Below are positions 12,401 through 25,156 of a stretch of 64,000 nt of DNA, piece by piece. Numbering within the stretch: the stretch's first letter is position 1; each line of letters starts with the position of its first letter. The position numbers and the translations under genes were made by a program. Under the pieces are notes generated by a model. That model saw nothing but the letters and a program-made list of their open reading frames with translations, made no database searches and had not been told where the DNA came from. This stretch comes from Pochonia chlamydosporia 170 (taxonomy: Eukaryota; Ascomycota; Sordariomycetes; Hypocreales; Clavicipitaceae): positions 459,207 through 523,206 of the forward strand of contig NW_019154050.1 of the NCBI RefSeq assembly GCF_001653235.2, written 5' to 3'.

Positions 12401-15400
12401 ATGACCGAAACACCGGTGTCGGGAAAGGGAACATCAGGGAAATCGACCTCGACACCGCTGTATCCAGCATCGAGAAGAGCTTTGTTCCATTGGCTGACCT
12501 CGAGAGTTGGGCCGTATTTTCGCCCGTCGTTATCACCGTACCACCATCCTTCCAAGGAACCCACAATCATGTGGAATCTCAACTTCCCCAATGCTGTGAC
12601 TTCTGTCATAACCAGCTTTCCAGTGCTATTTTCACTTAGTCAATATCGGACAAACCATCCAATGAAACTATATAGAGGATTCGTAGGACATAATTAAACT
12701 TACGGCTTCAACATCTTCCTCGTGTTCTCCAGCGTCTTTGAAATTGAGTGAGTGGCATGCAAGACGTTGGACGCAACAATCAGATCATAAGACCCCTCCT
12801 CGAAGCCCTGGTCGGCAGGATCTTCTTCGATGTTCAGTTTGGCAAAGTCGATAAAAGTCAACCAAGGCGCCAGCTTGGTCTTTGCCTTTTCGAAATAGCC
12901 AACACTGATATCCGTAAAGGTATAGCTAGAGAATCGCGGCGCAGTCCCATTTGCACCACCTAGCTTCTCCAGGATGGGGAGGGTACTACTGGCTGTGCCA
13001 GCACCGATTTCCAGAATCTTCATGTTTGGGTTCTTATGCGCCATCATGTCAATGTACCAGCTCATTTGGGTGTACTGTGCCTTTGTCCCAAGACCAAATT
13101 TATAGAAATTGTTGAGGAAGTCTCCAGCCATGAGAACTTCAAGAGGAGAGATCTCGCCTCGAAGAATCTGGGGCAGGTATTTTCCATGTTGGACAAGGGC
13201 GTTTCCGTCTGTAGACGCCTCTGCAACACGGGCGAGCAGCTCTTCTTCGGCCTCGATGGTCATTCCAAGCCAGTCAATGCCAAGTGTCTCGTTTTGATAG
13301 CATCCCTTGCCCTCTTTGTAAAGGACGATACAGTGTTGCATATAGTCGTAGAACAATTTGAAGTTCCAAGCAAACTTGTCTGACTCCTCCTTGGAACATT
13401 CCTTTAGCACCCTCTGGCAGATGATTAAACATGCCATTTCCAGTTCGATGTATATCTTTCGGTCAATTACGTGAAATTCTCCGGCAGTTTGCTTAGAGCA
13501 AAGCTCTTGGAGCTGCTTTCGGTCTGTGAGATGCAGATCCTCCTTCCAGTGGAAGAATGTGCCAATTTTTCGCAAGCTCAGATCCTTCGCGGAGAGAGCA
13601 TCGCTGGTATCAGCGCTGAGCCTTTTGCCCTTAATGCGCTCAAATATGACGAGAGGCTTTTGCCACGTATCGTCGGAAACAACTGCAAGACATTCACCTT
13701 CTTCAAAACCAGTAACATGGGCAGATGCATACCCCTTAAGAATGGTACCCGGCTCGCTAGGGATGTCTGCCGAGATGTATAGGCGCCCAATAGACACTGG
13801 GACCATGGGGACTGTCAACTCTTCATCGATTGCAGAGGCAGCGGGAAGAACCATCTGAATGATATTGTCCAGTGTCGCTGGGTGGATAACGTGCGGGAAC
13901 TCGAATTGGCGTGGCATGATGCGCTTAGTATCAGGAATCTTGAGCTGACAAGTGCTCTGTCTATCTCCCTTGCGGATCTCTATCAAGCTCTGGAATACTC
14001 CGCCATAGAAAAGACCAATGGACTCCAGATGATTGTAAAAGTCTCTGGGGTTCTGTGGTCGAATACATTCCTGACGGATCTTGTCATACTGCCTGGCATG
14101 TTGCTCGGCCAACAGAGTATCTTCGTTGGCAAAGGTGTTGTCGCCAGATGAGGACTCGTATTCGAGACGAATAAGGCCAGCGCAGTTGAGCTCCCACGTC
14201 TCCCTTCTGGAATAAAGCTGGAATTCTTGCCACGAGGAAGTAAGAGCCTGGGAGCCATGGCGAAAAGGCTTGATGGTGAGCATTGCCTCAATACCCCTGT
14301 CTTCCACTGGCACAACTATAGCCTTGTTGATAATTATGTCTCGCAGATCATAAGCCTTGATCTTTCTAGTGCTGTCTGCTTTTTGGGACATGGCCTCGAT
14401 TGCCATAATAACCATTCCGGCAGCCGGGTACAAACATGCGCCCTGGACTTTGTGGTGCTTGATCCACGGGACCTCGCTGAGGCGGAGAATGTTCCGGTAT
14501 CGCGGCTCGTCAGGGATCCCATCGAATGTCTCGCCTCCAAATAGATCCTTTCGGCCGTCCCGGCGGAAACGGTGTGCTCGGCCGGCGTGGGGCTCAGACC
14601 AATATTTGAGACCGTGATTCCAGCCATAGGGCGGGATGTCGACTAGGAATCCATCTTGCGAAGGTACGTCCCTTTCATTGAGAATGGCATCGACATGAAT
14701 CGGATAGCCGTATTGGAATAGACGGCCAGCAGCTGTAAGCGCAGTTTTGCACGCATTCTCACCTCGCTCAAGGATAGATTGATACGAGACATCGGCAGTT
14801 TGAGAGACGACAGTCTCATGGCTAAGAATCTGCTTGATTGGACCCTTTAGGCCAGCAGCAGGTCCAATCTCAATTAAGTGGTCGATAAAGGCCTTGTTGG
14901 TTCGCCGCTTGGAAGAGCCATCTGTAAACATGACGAGACATTGAAGGGCGGCCGAAAATTCCACGGGGCTGACAAGGTTTGCAACCCAGTAGGCTGTATT
15001 AAGTTCCGAATTGCTAGTGACTTCTTTGCCAGTGAGGGATGAAAACATCTTCGCGGATTCAGCCTTATCGGAATTGATATGGATGTCACCTAGGGCCTCA
15101 GCATACTTGTCAGCGATGACTCGCATGTGTGGAGAGTGGTAGGCAACTCCGACACGCAGCGTTCTCGCAAAGTGTCCGTCCTCCTTAATTATTGTTTGAA
15201 GTTCATCTATTGCGACTTCATCACCCGAGATGGTTGTGCTGTGAGGGCTATTCACACAGGCCACTGTAGCGTTTCCTTGGCTTAGTCGTTCAATATACGG
15301 CTGGACGTCATCAAGCCCTAGTCCAGTCGCCAGCATTGATCCATGAAGAGTCGGCGCAAATCCGCGAATGCAGCTGCAAAGGTATCCACGATGATACGAA

Positions 15401-17733
15401 ATCTTCCATGCGCTTTCTCGAGAAATGGCACCCTTTGCATACGCAGCAGCAATCTCGCCACTTGAGTGTCCGACGACGGCAGTAGGTCGGATACCCCAGG
15501 TTCGGAGAAGATCAACCAGTGCAATTTGCAGAGCAGTACAGATGGGCTGGCTGAGATCGGGAGACGAGATTCTCGACAACTCTTGATTACGGTGAAGTTC
15601 TGCCATGAGAGACCAGGAGGAACCGATGCTGACCAAGTACACACTTGCGGCTTGGAGGCTCTCCTGGAACGCGGGATAGGCGCACAGTTCCCTGCCCATG
15701 GCAAACCATTGAGCTCCTTGGCCAGTGAATACAAAGCCTAGTTTCGGCGCGGCGCCCGAGTTAGAAGTGACACGAAGGGGCTTAACTACTACGTCTGCTA
15801 GCTGAGCCACGGCATCCTCCAGAGAATCGACAACGGCAAACGTCCTCCAGGGTAAGATGCTTCGCCGAAGAGCAAGCGTTCGGGCAAATTTCCTCAAAAC
15901 TGTCCTTTTGTCCTTTTCAGATAGGTCTGACTCAAGCTTTGCTAAGAGATAGTCGGCGTAGATCTTAGAGTTCCTATGTGTACCCTCTTGCTCGTTAGAC
16001 GTCCACAGGAAAAGCTTAGGAGCAAGAGCGCGCTTTAATGGGTTATCGCCGTCAACAGGAAGGTAAGGTGTGACTGATGACCAAGAAACCATGCTATCGG
16101 GAAGATTAGGACTCATGCCAATTGCCGAGTCAGGTGTAGAATCCAATGAGCTGTTGCCAAGATTTTGTACATTGTGATTTCCCCGAAGCTTTCGAGCTCT
16201 GAGGTAGTGATACGCATCGTCTATAATGCAGTGGGCATTTGTTCCTCCATATCCAAAGGAGTTGATTGAGACACGTCGAAGGCCTTGGACCGGCCAAGGA
16301 GTGAGCTGCGTAGGGACAGTCAAATTCCACTCCTGTAGGGGAATACGCGGATTTGGCTTCTCGAACCATATCGACGGCGGGATATCTCCCTTTTCAAGCA
16401 TCATAACTGCCTTGACGACTTGGACAAGACCGGAGCCACCCTCAAGATGGCCAACATTGGTCTTCACGGACCCGATATAGAGCGGGTCGCCTGGAGCTCT
16501 CGCTGCTCCCAACGTTCTAGAAAGAGCACCTGCCTCTACAGGATCGCCAGCAGGTGTACCGGTGCCATGAGCTTCAGCGTAGCTTGTGTGTGCCATACTG
16601 AGACCAGCTTCGGCATAGACGCGTCTGATGAGAGATTCCTGCGCTTCACCAGACGGAAGAGTGATACCTGGCGTGTTACCATCCTGTCCGACGCCTGAGT
16701 TGCGGATGACTCCTCTAATTACATCTCCATCCTTCAGAGCCAAGTGAAGTGGCTTTAAAACACAAAATCCGGCACCTAAGTAATATGTTATTGTCTGGTC
16801 CATTTCAGTTTCACGAAAAACTTCTTGCCTTCACCACGAGAGTAACCATTGGCCTTGTGATCAAACGACTGACACTTTCCGTCAGGGCTCAGGAAATGCA
16901 GTCGGGTCATGGCGCCCATGATATCGGGCATCAGCATTAAGTTTGTACCGCCAACAATGGACTAGTTGGCATGTTGTTTAGCCTAACACAGACGACTTTC
17001 AAATCATCGCGTTGATGTAGGATTCACACTCACCATGGTCGTCTCTCCTGTGCGAAGACTTTGGCAGCCAAGATGTAGCGCCACCATTGACGAAGAACAT
17101 GCCGTGTCAAGACTAACACTAGGACCCTTCATGTTAAAGAACCACGAGATTCTATTGGACATGATGGCAGATCCCGTGCCGGTGCCATGGTAAAGTGGAA
17201 GATCTTCAGGATCACAAGCCATCATATCGCTGTAATCTCTTGTAAAGCATCCGACATAGCATGAGGTGTTTGACCCATTCACATTATCCATTCGGATACC
17301 GGCTAGCAAATAGCTTAGCATGTGTATGAGATGATTATTGCTGTAAATGGTTCCTCTTACCGTTCTCCAGAGCCTCGTACGTACATTCAAGCGCCATGCG
17401 CTGTTGGGGATCCATGGCCTGCGCCTCAGCAATAGGCATTGTAAAGAAAGGAGCGTCAAATGCAGCGACATCTCGCTTCATAAAGTGAGCTTTTCGTACA
17501 TTAATGGTGCCTTGACGCTCATTATTGGGATGGTAGTAGGCATTGATGTTGAAGCGGTTCTCAGGGATATCACACAACGCACTCCTACCCTCAGCAATCA
17601 TGTCCCAAAGCTTCATTGGGTTCTCCGCATCTCCTGGGAAGCGACCAGCCATGCCAATAATGGCAATTGGCATGACATGATCCGTGTCAGACCCCTGTGA
17701 GGGGGTAGTGTCGTACGTGGGCACGCTACCCAT
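9476..17733 (-). CDS. highly reducing iterative type I polyketide synthase
   Basis: Six exons (17733-17361, 17302-17034, 16961-16829, 16775-12704, 12625-10429, 10342-9476) give 2636 residues. Domain order is KS-AT-DH-MT-ER-KR-ACP. KS has active-site DTACSSS, EAHGTGT and [11 protein letters not shown] has [10 protein letters not shown] (about 605) and GHSSGE (about 694). DH has [14 protein letters not shown] (about 1030) and HPATLDN (about 1220). The methyltransferase has EIGAGTA (about 1513). ER has [11 protein letters not shown] (about 2053). KR has GGGGGLGR (about 2258) and a Ser/Tyr site in exon 6. The carrier serine is in [10 protein letters not shown] (about 2581). There is no thioesterase, so release needs another factor or a neighbour. 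All catalytic motifs look intact, implying a fully functional enzyme making a reduced, possibly C-methylated chain. Intron 3 (16828-16776) has a GC donor. Confidence 0.95.
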
Positions 17734-18513
17734 CTTGTGTGACTATTGATGCGTGACGCAGTCACTTTTGTTGCAAATGTCGATGCGTCTGAAGCTGATG
17801 AGGCAAAGTTGACTTGCCTGGGTGTATGTTTGGAATTGAATGGATTGAACTTGAGCTAAAGGATGCACATAAATGGCTGATACTTCGATCTAATCTATCT
17901 ACAGTGTTAGCATCGTACCACCATATATTCCCGAATTCGACACTGGCTGAGAGATCTTCCTGTCGCCTTCCAGGGGCTTCGGTCTAAGCCAGATGCCTTT
18001 GAGCTATGACTTAAATCTACCGCACTAGAAATAACGGCCCCACGGGTTTGTCAACCTCGTCGCCGAGACATGCCATCCCTGTTCCCTGTAACACGAGGGC
18101 AACGCGTTTTCAGGCAGTAATACTATCTGCAGAATTCTGGCTGACATGCATGGACCGCCGGTCTAAGGCGCCGCTGTAGGAGAAGTAGCCGGTCATGGTC
18201 AGCTTGAATCTCGCCGAAGTCTTAAGCCCCATTGGAGAGATGTGGAGGAACTTTACTGTATGTCTAAGCAGTCTTAATACGGAAACAACTACAGAATATG
18301 ACTGGGGTGGGAATGATTGCACCAAACTGTTGGCGTGGGCTCACATCGCCGCGGCGACTTTATGCACATGAGCTAGCTCTCGCCCTGCTGGGCCTGGTCT
18401 AGGACTTCAACAGTCGGGTCTCATCGGCAACATTTTCGCGAATGCAAATTATAAGCTAAATTTAAACAAGTCTGTGCTGTTACTTATTGAAAGTACAATT
18501 GTGATCACACCAC
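17734..18513. promoter_or_regulatory. bidirectional promoter, PKS / glycosyltransferase
   Basis: This 780-bp region lies between divergent starts with no ORF of note. It holds a 12-bp palindrome TCGCCGCGGCGA (18346-18357) that overlaps both shared cluster motifs. A CGG-N9-CCG pair lies at 18159-18173. Such CGG/CCG arrangements are the usual binding sites of dimeric Zn2Cys6 activators, and the cluster encodes one. Confidence 0.55.
18348..18361 (+). promoter_or_regulatory. candidate cluster cis-element, copy 2 (PKS/UGT promoter)
   Basis: This site contains both GCCGCGGCGAC (shared with 6516-6526) and CGGCGACTTT (shared with 6376-6385 and 20408-20417). It lies about 155 bp upstream of the glycosyltransferase start. 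Confidence 0.45.
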
Positions 18514-20309
18514 ATGAGCAACAACAGCAACACCAAGAATATGGATACTCGGAAATTAGCCCAGCCGAAGCCAGGGAGTGCGACATTGCCTCCCCAGACA
18601 AGGCAAGGAACTAGAGAAACCACACATGGGCGCCAGAAACGGATACTTGTTCTCGTTACCGGTGGTGGGTACACCAATGCAGGTGAGTCTTGTCATCATC
18701 AAAGCCAAGGGTCCGCCTGTTAGACACGATCGTTGATTGATGATTGCTAGCCCCCTTATTCGAACTGGCTTCTATTCTTGCGTCGAGGGGCTATTTGATT
18801 GAGTTCGGTACGCTATCCGGTCGCGATAACTGGTTGTCTAATTGGCCTTTTGTTTCCCGTTTTCATATCATTGGCAAAGCCGTGCCTCCCAATGTGGAAG
18901 AGGAGAACTATCTGAACATGTCCAAGTGGGACACAGACTTGACATCAAATTGGGCATCAGTGTTCAAGACCAAGCTGTTCTTAGAGTCATCATGGCCAGA
19001 AGTATATGCTTCTTTGAAAGGGATTGTCCAGGATCATGAGTCTAGGCCAGATTTCATACTGGCAGACTACTGGGTGGAAGCGGCAAGAGATGTCTGCTTG
19101 GAGCATAACATACCTCTCGCGATGCACTGGCCACAAATGCCAACCGCTATGCTTCACGCAGCATACATCCCAGGAACACCAGGCCTTCAGATTGACGTAC
19201 TCACCTCCGAGTTTGCCACGATCTGGCAAAGATTGAAGAATGCCTTTGCCATTTACACATCGCTTCCATACTATCTCCAATACAGAAGTGCGACAAAACG
19301 AATGCGTGCCTCCATGGGTGTGACCAGACAACCAAAAGTAGTCTCCAAGCCAGATTACCTCTGCCTCACAAATTCTTTCTTTGGTCTTGAAGCAGCCAAA
19401 GACCTTCCGCCCAATGTTGCGGCGATAGGTCCGGTATTGTCCGATAGCTTTGTACCCTTAACTGAACCGTTGCAAATGTTTCTTGCATCCCGCTTTAGAG
19501 TTCTCTACATTTCGATGGGAACGCATGTCTTGCTATCCCATGATCGTCTATGCCAAATCCTTCGCGGCTCCATAGCATCGCTTGGTGTGGGCATGGTGGA
19601 CGGCATAATCTGGGCCATAGGATCCAAGGCACGAGCTCAACTGGTACAGTCGGAATTGATTGTTCTGCCGTTATTGGACTCAGCAAAGGGGCTTGGACCT
19701 ACTTCGAATATTAGTGAAACAGTTGGAGGGCTGTTGAATAACAACCACCCTTCCATTCTCTTTTTGGAATACGCACCTCAACGTGCTATTCTTCAAGATG
19801 ACCGCATCGCAGTGTTTCTCAGCCATGCAGGTCCGTCTTCGGCGAACGAGGCTGCCTTTGCAGGTGTGCCTCTAATCACCATTCCTGTATATTTTGACCA
19901 GATACAGTATGCAATGAGACTCAGAGACGCTGGTGTATCTGTGCCGCTTAAAAAGGAGACATTCAAGGCTCACAATGTCACCACTGCAATATCTCATATT
20001 ATCGAAGATAGTGACCGCCAAGGGCCAATAGCAACTAATGTGAGGCGCCTACGGTCTATTGCCCAAACGGCCTCTCGCCGGAAATATCTGGCCGCAGACC
20101 TCATCGAAGAAACACTTGCTGACTGGGAAGGACGAAGTATCGAAATGAGGGTCGGAGTTGGACGGTCTCGTGGCATGCATCTTCAGACGGCGGATACAAG
20201 GATGGGGTGGTGCAAAGCGCGAAATCTGGATTTATGGGCCATTGTCAGCGCGGCGACATTGGTCTTGGTTGGAGTTGTCTCAGCTGTAGCGGTTCCTCTA
20301 GTTACGTAA
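18514..20309 (+). CDS. membrane-anchored UDP-glycosyltransferase (GT1-like)
   Basis: Two exons (18514-18682, 18751-20309; 68-bp intron with GTGAGT donor) give 575 residues. The N-terminal half begins with RILVLVTGGGYTNA and LFELASILASRGY, the acceptor-binding Rossmann fold. Near residue 415 it has HAGPSSANEAAFAGVPLITI, matching the UDP-sugar binding signature with the conserved His and the downstream Asp/Gln (YFDQIQYA). The C-terminus ends in a single hydrophobic helix (LWAIVSAATLVLVGVVSAV), as in ER-anchored UGTs. It is divergent from the PKS and 399 bp ahead of the P450 on the same strand, so it likely glycosylates the polyketide. Sugar and acceptor position cannot be read from sequence. 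Confidence 0.9.
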
Positions 20310-20407
20310 TATGTAGACCAATAACTATTTACATAAGTTCTATGCATTCTTACCAAGCATCAATAATATATCTGTCCAAACGCAGAATTACCGGAAACAT
20401 TGGCCCT

Positions 20408-20417
20408 CGGCGACTTT
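20408..20417 (+). promoter_or_regulatory. candidate cluster cis-element, copy 3 (P450 promoter)
   Basis: CGGCGACTTT lies 301 bp upstream of the P450 start, in the 399-bp gap behind the glycosyltransferase. It is the third copy of the motif found in the two divergent promoters. Nothing else of note is in the gap. Confidence 0.4.
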
Positions 20418-20708
20418 TCTCAGCCTCGCCCACAAGTCGTCAATGAACCACCGAATTCCCGGTGACATTGACGTTCTTTAAATCTAGTCTGATCTTGAAG
20501 GATTCTTACTCATATCTTCAATGGTTCAGCCCTATTTGGAGTCCACCTTGATACCGTGCCTGGGTTGAAGCAGGATAGTTTGGGTAGGGTACTGTATCAG
20601 TAATTTCACGTTCTGTTTGAGCTCGAGTTTGAGGTTTCTGTGTAACTAAATTATTCCACTCAAACGATTATACACAAACTAGGGAGAGAACGCTCCCAAT
20701 CGCCCACG

Positions 20709-22516
20709 ATGTTCCTCAATATCCAAAGCCTTTCCCTTGTGGGCACACTTTCAACGGCCGGATTGATTTTCTCAGTGTATTATGCTGGTCTAGTCATTCA
20801 CAGGATATTTTTTAGTCCTCTTAGATCATTTCCAGGGCCAAGATTAGCGGCCGCGACATTTTGGTAAGAAATCTACTATCGCTCGAAATCCAAACGATGA
20901 GCATGACCAGAGAGACAGACCTAGCTAACAAACTGAAGGTACGAATTCTACTACGATGTTGTTCTTGGAGGGCAATACACGTTTCACATAGCCGAGCTCC
21001 ATGAGAAATATGGCTCGGTTGTACGTATAAATCCGCATGAGATTCATGTCCATGATCCCGAGTTCTACGACAAGCTCTATGCGGGAGCCGGCAAAAGACG
21101 CCACAAGTGGCACTGGGCAACGCGAGGATTTGGGGCTGAGATGTCAACATTTGCGACGGAGCTACACGAAGTTCACAAAGCTCGAAGAGCGGCACTAAAC
21201 CCATTCTTCTCCATGGCGCGTGTCAGAAGACTCGAGTCTGTAATCAAAGAGAGAGCCGATGCCATCCTCCAACGTCTTCATGAATTTCGTGAGAATGGAC
21301 GTGTTGTGCCTTTTGATATCCTTTTTGGGGCATATTCAGCAGGTATGGTTGACAATCGTTTATTCTATAATGCATGCTGACGATAATGTTGGTGACTAGA
21401 TGTTATCATAACATATGCATTTGGGCGCCCGAGCCGCAAGATCGAACACCCGAATTTTGACAACGATTTTCACGAAGCCTGCGTCAACGGTGGTCGACAA
21501 CTATTCCTGACCCGGCAATTTCCAATCTTGTTGACCCTGATCAAGATCATTCCGCCTAAATGGCTGCTGTCAACGTATCCATCCATCGCCTCCTTCTTCG
21601 CAATGCATCAGGTGAGCAGTATGGAACACTACTCCAAACGGTCGCCCACTTGACAGTTATTTTGTAGGATATTGCAGAACAGGTCAAAGCACTATATGAT
21701 GCGCCAAAAGCAGACTCTGACGGGGGAGACTTGCCGACGGTGTTCCACGAGATCTTATATAGCAAACTTCCGGAGCACGAGAAGGCATTTCGCCGACTGG
21801 CTACTGATGGAGGCGCACTTGTTGGTGCCGGTACAGTGACTACAGCTTGGGCTGCAACAACAGCCGTGTATTATCTCGTATCGAATCCGGACTGCTTACT
21901 CCAGCTGAAGTCTGAGATAGCTGACGCGATTCAAACAGCGGCAGATGCGGGCCAAGACAAGGAGTGTGGACTGCCTCTTAGTGTTTTGGAAAAGCTACCG
22001 TATCTGTCAGCAGTGATACAGGAAGGGCTCAGACTCAGCTATGGTGTGGCAACTCGGCTGGCTCGAATCGCCCCAGACGAGGCATTGGTAGTGCAGTCGA
22101 GCAAGACGAGTAAGACGAGTAGGACCGGCTCAGAGGAGTGGATAATCCCACCCGGAACTCCGGTATCTATGACCCAGCTCCTCATCCTCCGCGACGAGGG
22201 CATCTTTCCATCCGCTTCCACCTTTCGGCCAGAGCGCTGGCTGGAGCAACCACACTTGGACAGATACCAGGTCGCATTTTGCAAGGGGTCTCGTATCTGC
22301 CTGGGAAAGAATCTGGCCATGGCTGAGCTCTATATTATGCTGGCTGCGTTATTCATCCATTACGGGTCAAAGAGCGTCAGGTTTTCCAATGACATTGGTT
22401 ACCTCGAACTGTGGAAGACGGATGTCGACGACGTTGAGTGCCGCGTCGACGCGTTTGTGCCCCTACCCAAGATTGGATCAAAAGGGGTTAGGTTTACGGT
22501 ACACACCTGGCAGTAA
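20709..22516 (+). CDS. cytochrome P450 monooxygenase
   Basis: Four exons (20709-20863, 20939-21342, 21400-21611, 21668-22516) give 539 residues. An N-terminal membrane anchor (about residues 8-30) is followed by the proline hinge FPGPRLAA. The I-helix is GAGTVTTAW, the K-helix ExxR is in QEGLRLSYG, and PERW is present. The haem loop is FCKGSRICLG with Cys468 as thiolate ligand. Every element of a working P450 is there. The pattern of introns and the PGPRLAA hinge are common in fungal secondary-metabolism P450s. It probably oxidises the polyketide before or after glycosylation. Its stop codon lies only 211 bp before the target duplication of the 12-kb transposon. Confidence 0.93.
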
Positions 22517-22727
22517 TTTTGACAGATATAGCTTTATGAATTGAAGTAGATATATTACACCTTACTATATCGCTAAATAGCATATCACCACCAAGTTTTC
22601 CTGTAGCCAACTCTCAAGTCCTTGGATCTTTATGTAACTATATTACGCCTTTCGTCCAACTATACGTTTTTGTTATACTTCCCACTTGTAGTTGTACCTT
22701 GACACTTCATAAAGTAGCCAGACAGCG

Positions 22728-22751
22728 ACTTTATACAGTGTGTAAGATAGT
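22728..22751 (+). repeat. left target duplication and TIR of the composite hAT
   Basis: 8-bp target duplication ACTTTATA (22728-22735) followed by terminal repeat CAGTGTGTAAGATAGT (22736-22751). AT-rich palindromic blocks of the ATATCATATGATAT kind follow, as expected for subterminal transposase-binding sites. Confidence 0.9.
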
Positions 22752-22953
22752 GTGATATTACCATATATGATTAGATTTTCGAAGGTCATATCATATATGA
22801 TATGGGCAGAACCGTCATCATATCATATGAGGTTGATATGATATGATCAATATATGGTAATATACACGGTAATATTATTCACGTGATAATACTATGTCTA
22901 CGAAATTGGTTGCAGATATACAACGGCAGCCTCAAATCAAAGTCATATCTAGC

Positions 22954-25093
22954 CTATGGAATCTCTCCGCTCTGATCAAGGTCGTCGTCGGCAAAAGCTA
23001 CCCTGCTGCCTTTGCCAAGCCATGATTTGAGGCATTCGGTCGCTTCAATGCTTTCAATGCCCATGCGGTTCCTACGGTCCGTAATAGTGATTTTCGTACC
23101 CGAAAATAGGCGTTCTGGCTCCGCCGACATTGCCGGAATGGACAACACATCTATGGCCATAATGGATAGATCATAGAGCTGGGTAAGACTTCCTCTGAGT
23201 AGGCTCAAGCCACCAGGATCGTGGATCCCTCACTTCTGGTACTAATGGAGCAAGAAGATACTTGGTGTATTCGTCCTGATCAAGGCTAGTCCCCTTCTTC
23301 TGCTGCGCCCACTTGTGGAAGGAGTTCTTGACCTCATGAACTGATTCTGACGTCTGGGTAGGGACTGTAACTGCAGTGGATTTATATTCTTTAGTCCAGA
23401 AATCCAGCATTTGTTTCCGACAAGGTGCCCGCCAGTCTGAAGGCCAATTGTTGTCAATATAGTCCCACTTCCACTGTGGAGATAATACTAGTGCTGCAAT
23501 ATAGACCGGCGATCTGTCCGTCAAGCTGTAATACTTATCCAGCTTGGCCCAGCCAGAGTTGCAACAAGGACTCATAAACGGGTCATTGGCATATGTTTCC
23601 TTTGCAGTCTCAAACTGCTCAAGCAGGAAGTCCATTGTCGGCAACACTCTGTCAATAGTTGCATTGCGACCTTCTGTACCTGTTGTGGCATCATAAAAGA
23701 ACAACAGGACGTCTCGGAGCTTTTGCAAGTCTTGCCAGTCCTTTTCCGACAGCAGGTCGTCGTTGTTCTCTTGATATTGGTGGCAAAAGAGGTTGATAGC
23801 AGTCTTGAGCTTTGTTGCAGCACGGATCATCGCATACCAAGAGTTCCAGCGAGTAGAGTTGTCCCGTACGAGGTTGCGGCCGCCACTGAGTTCTCAAAAA
23901 TTGGCCAAGCGTTGTGTGCTCCGCTGGATATAGACCACAATATTGTGGAGTTTCCCAAGAGGACCCTTGCGTCGCCATTGTTCCATCTCGAGTTCCGTCG
24001 GTGTTGTCAAGGCACTCGTATTATTCTCATCTGCGAGAGATTCATCGTTTGTATGAAAAAGAAAGGACTGGGCGGCTAGGTTAATGATATGGCCATTGCA
24101 GCGAAGGCGGTGGTGCTCGGCATCATAGACAATCTGATATTGGTCGAGTAATACTACTCGCAGGCCAATTAGCGTGGGTTACGAGCTGTGAATGAATGGT
24201 AATCTGTAAAGCCCTGTTTTGCAACTCGTGAGATGGTCATATGACGTACGTACGCGTCGAAATAGCCTTCATCATTGTACTGTTGTTGTCTGCATTGTCC
24301 ATCATGAAAAAGCCCACTTTTCGAGGCAATTCCATAGTCGCCAATAACTTCCATAACGCAGTCTGCCATATTCGGGCCCGAGTGCTTCCCATCGAGTTCT
24401 CTTAAAGCCAGAACGGAGTATTCTAATTGGCCAGATTCGGATGTGTAGTGTGCAACTATGCCAAGAATTGCAAGAGCATTGGGGGAAGTCCAGAGATCAA
24501 CTGTAAAGTGTACTTTTGAGAGAGCTGACTGGATATCGCGTTTGACTCGATGCTTCTGAGCCTCGAAAGCCCGCAAGGTCCAGGTGCGTATGGTGGAGTG
24601 GAGTTTGGCAGCCAGTTGTCGATCTCTGGATTCAGGTAGCAAAGTAGGGTCCTGAATTCTGACAGCGTTGCCATGCGGAATGAGACGCTACAGGTTGTGA
24701 TCCATCGTACGTATAGTTGTTCGACAACAGCGGGGTCTAAATCGTGAGTTGCAACCGTAGAGAGACAGCGACGTTTGTAATTGGTAAGTTGCTGGGCTTT
24801 TTCAAAGGCGTCGGCGATGGTGGCTTGCATCAATGCAGTCCGGGCTTCTTGAGTAGAGGATATATCGATGTTATGCCGGTCCTTTAGGTGACCTGAAATA
24901 ACAGTTGTTCCACCAGACTCTAGATACTCTTTTGCGCAGTATTTGCAGCGCCATATTGACTTGCCCTTCGCATTGAGAGTAATCTCATTGCGGTCAACAG
25001 GTGTATAGTGCCAGACTTTCGAGTAACGCCTTTTAGTAGCAGCCGAGGTGGTTATCTCCTTGAGCACCAAATTATTACGTTTTTTGGCCCCCA
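22954..25093 (-). pseudogene. hAT transposase, multiply frameshifted
   Basis: Reading right to left there is a BED-type zinc finger (WRCKYCAKEY..GHLKDRH), the VDLWTSPN region and the hAT C-terminal dimerisation block (LSIPAMSAEPERLFSG, then RRNRM). These pieces lie in different frames, with breaks near 24650, 24320, 24240-23900 and 23190. The expected start codon is also lost: the frame begins at TTG where the 41-bp copy at 33908-33948 has ATG. The gene lies just inside the left terminal repeat, so it is the natural transposase of the composite element. It cannot be functional as it stands. Confidence 0.85.
25053..25093 (-). repeat. 41-bp inverted repeat, left copy
   Basis: A perfect inverted copy of 33908-33948. 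It encodes the first residues of the hAT transposase (GAKKRNNLVLKEI). Similarity stops abruptly at both edges. Confidence 0.85.
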
Positions 25094-25156
25094 ATTTTTT
25101 ACTTTGGGTACAACGACCCTCTGGGTACAGGGATTCGCGCTTAAAACCAGGTCAGT

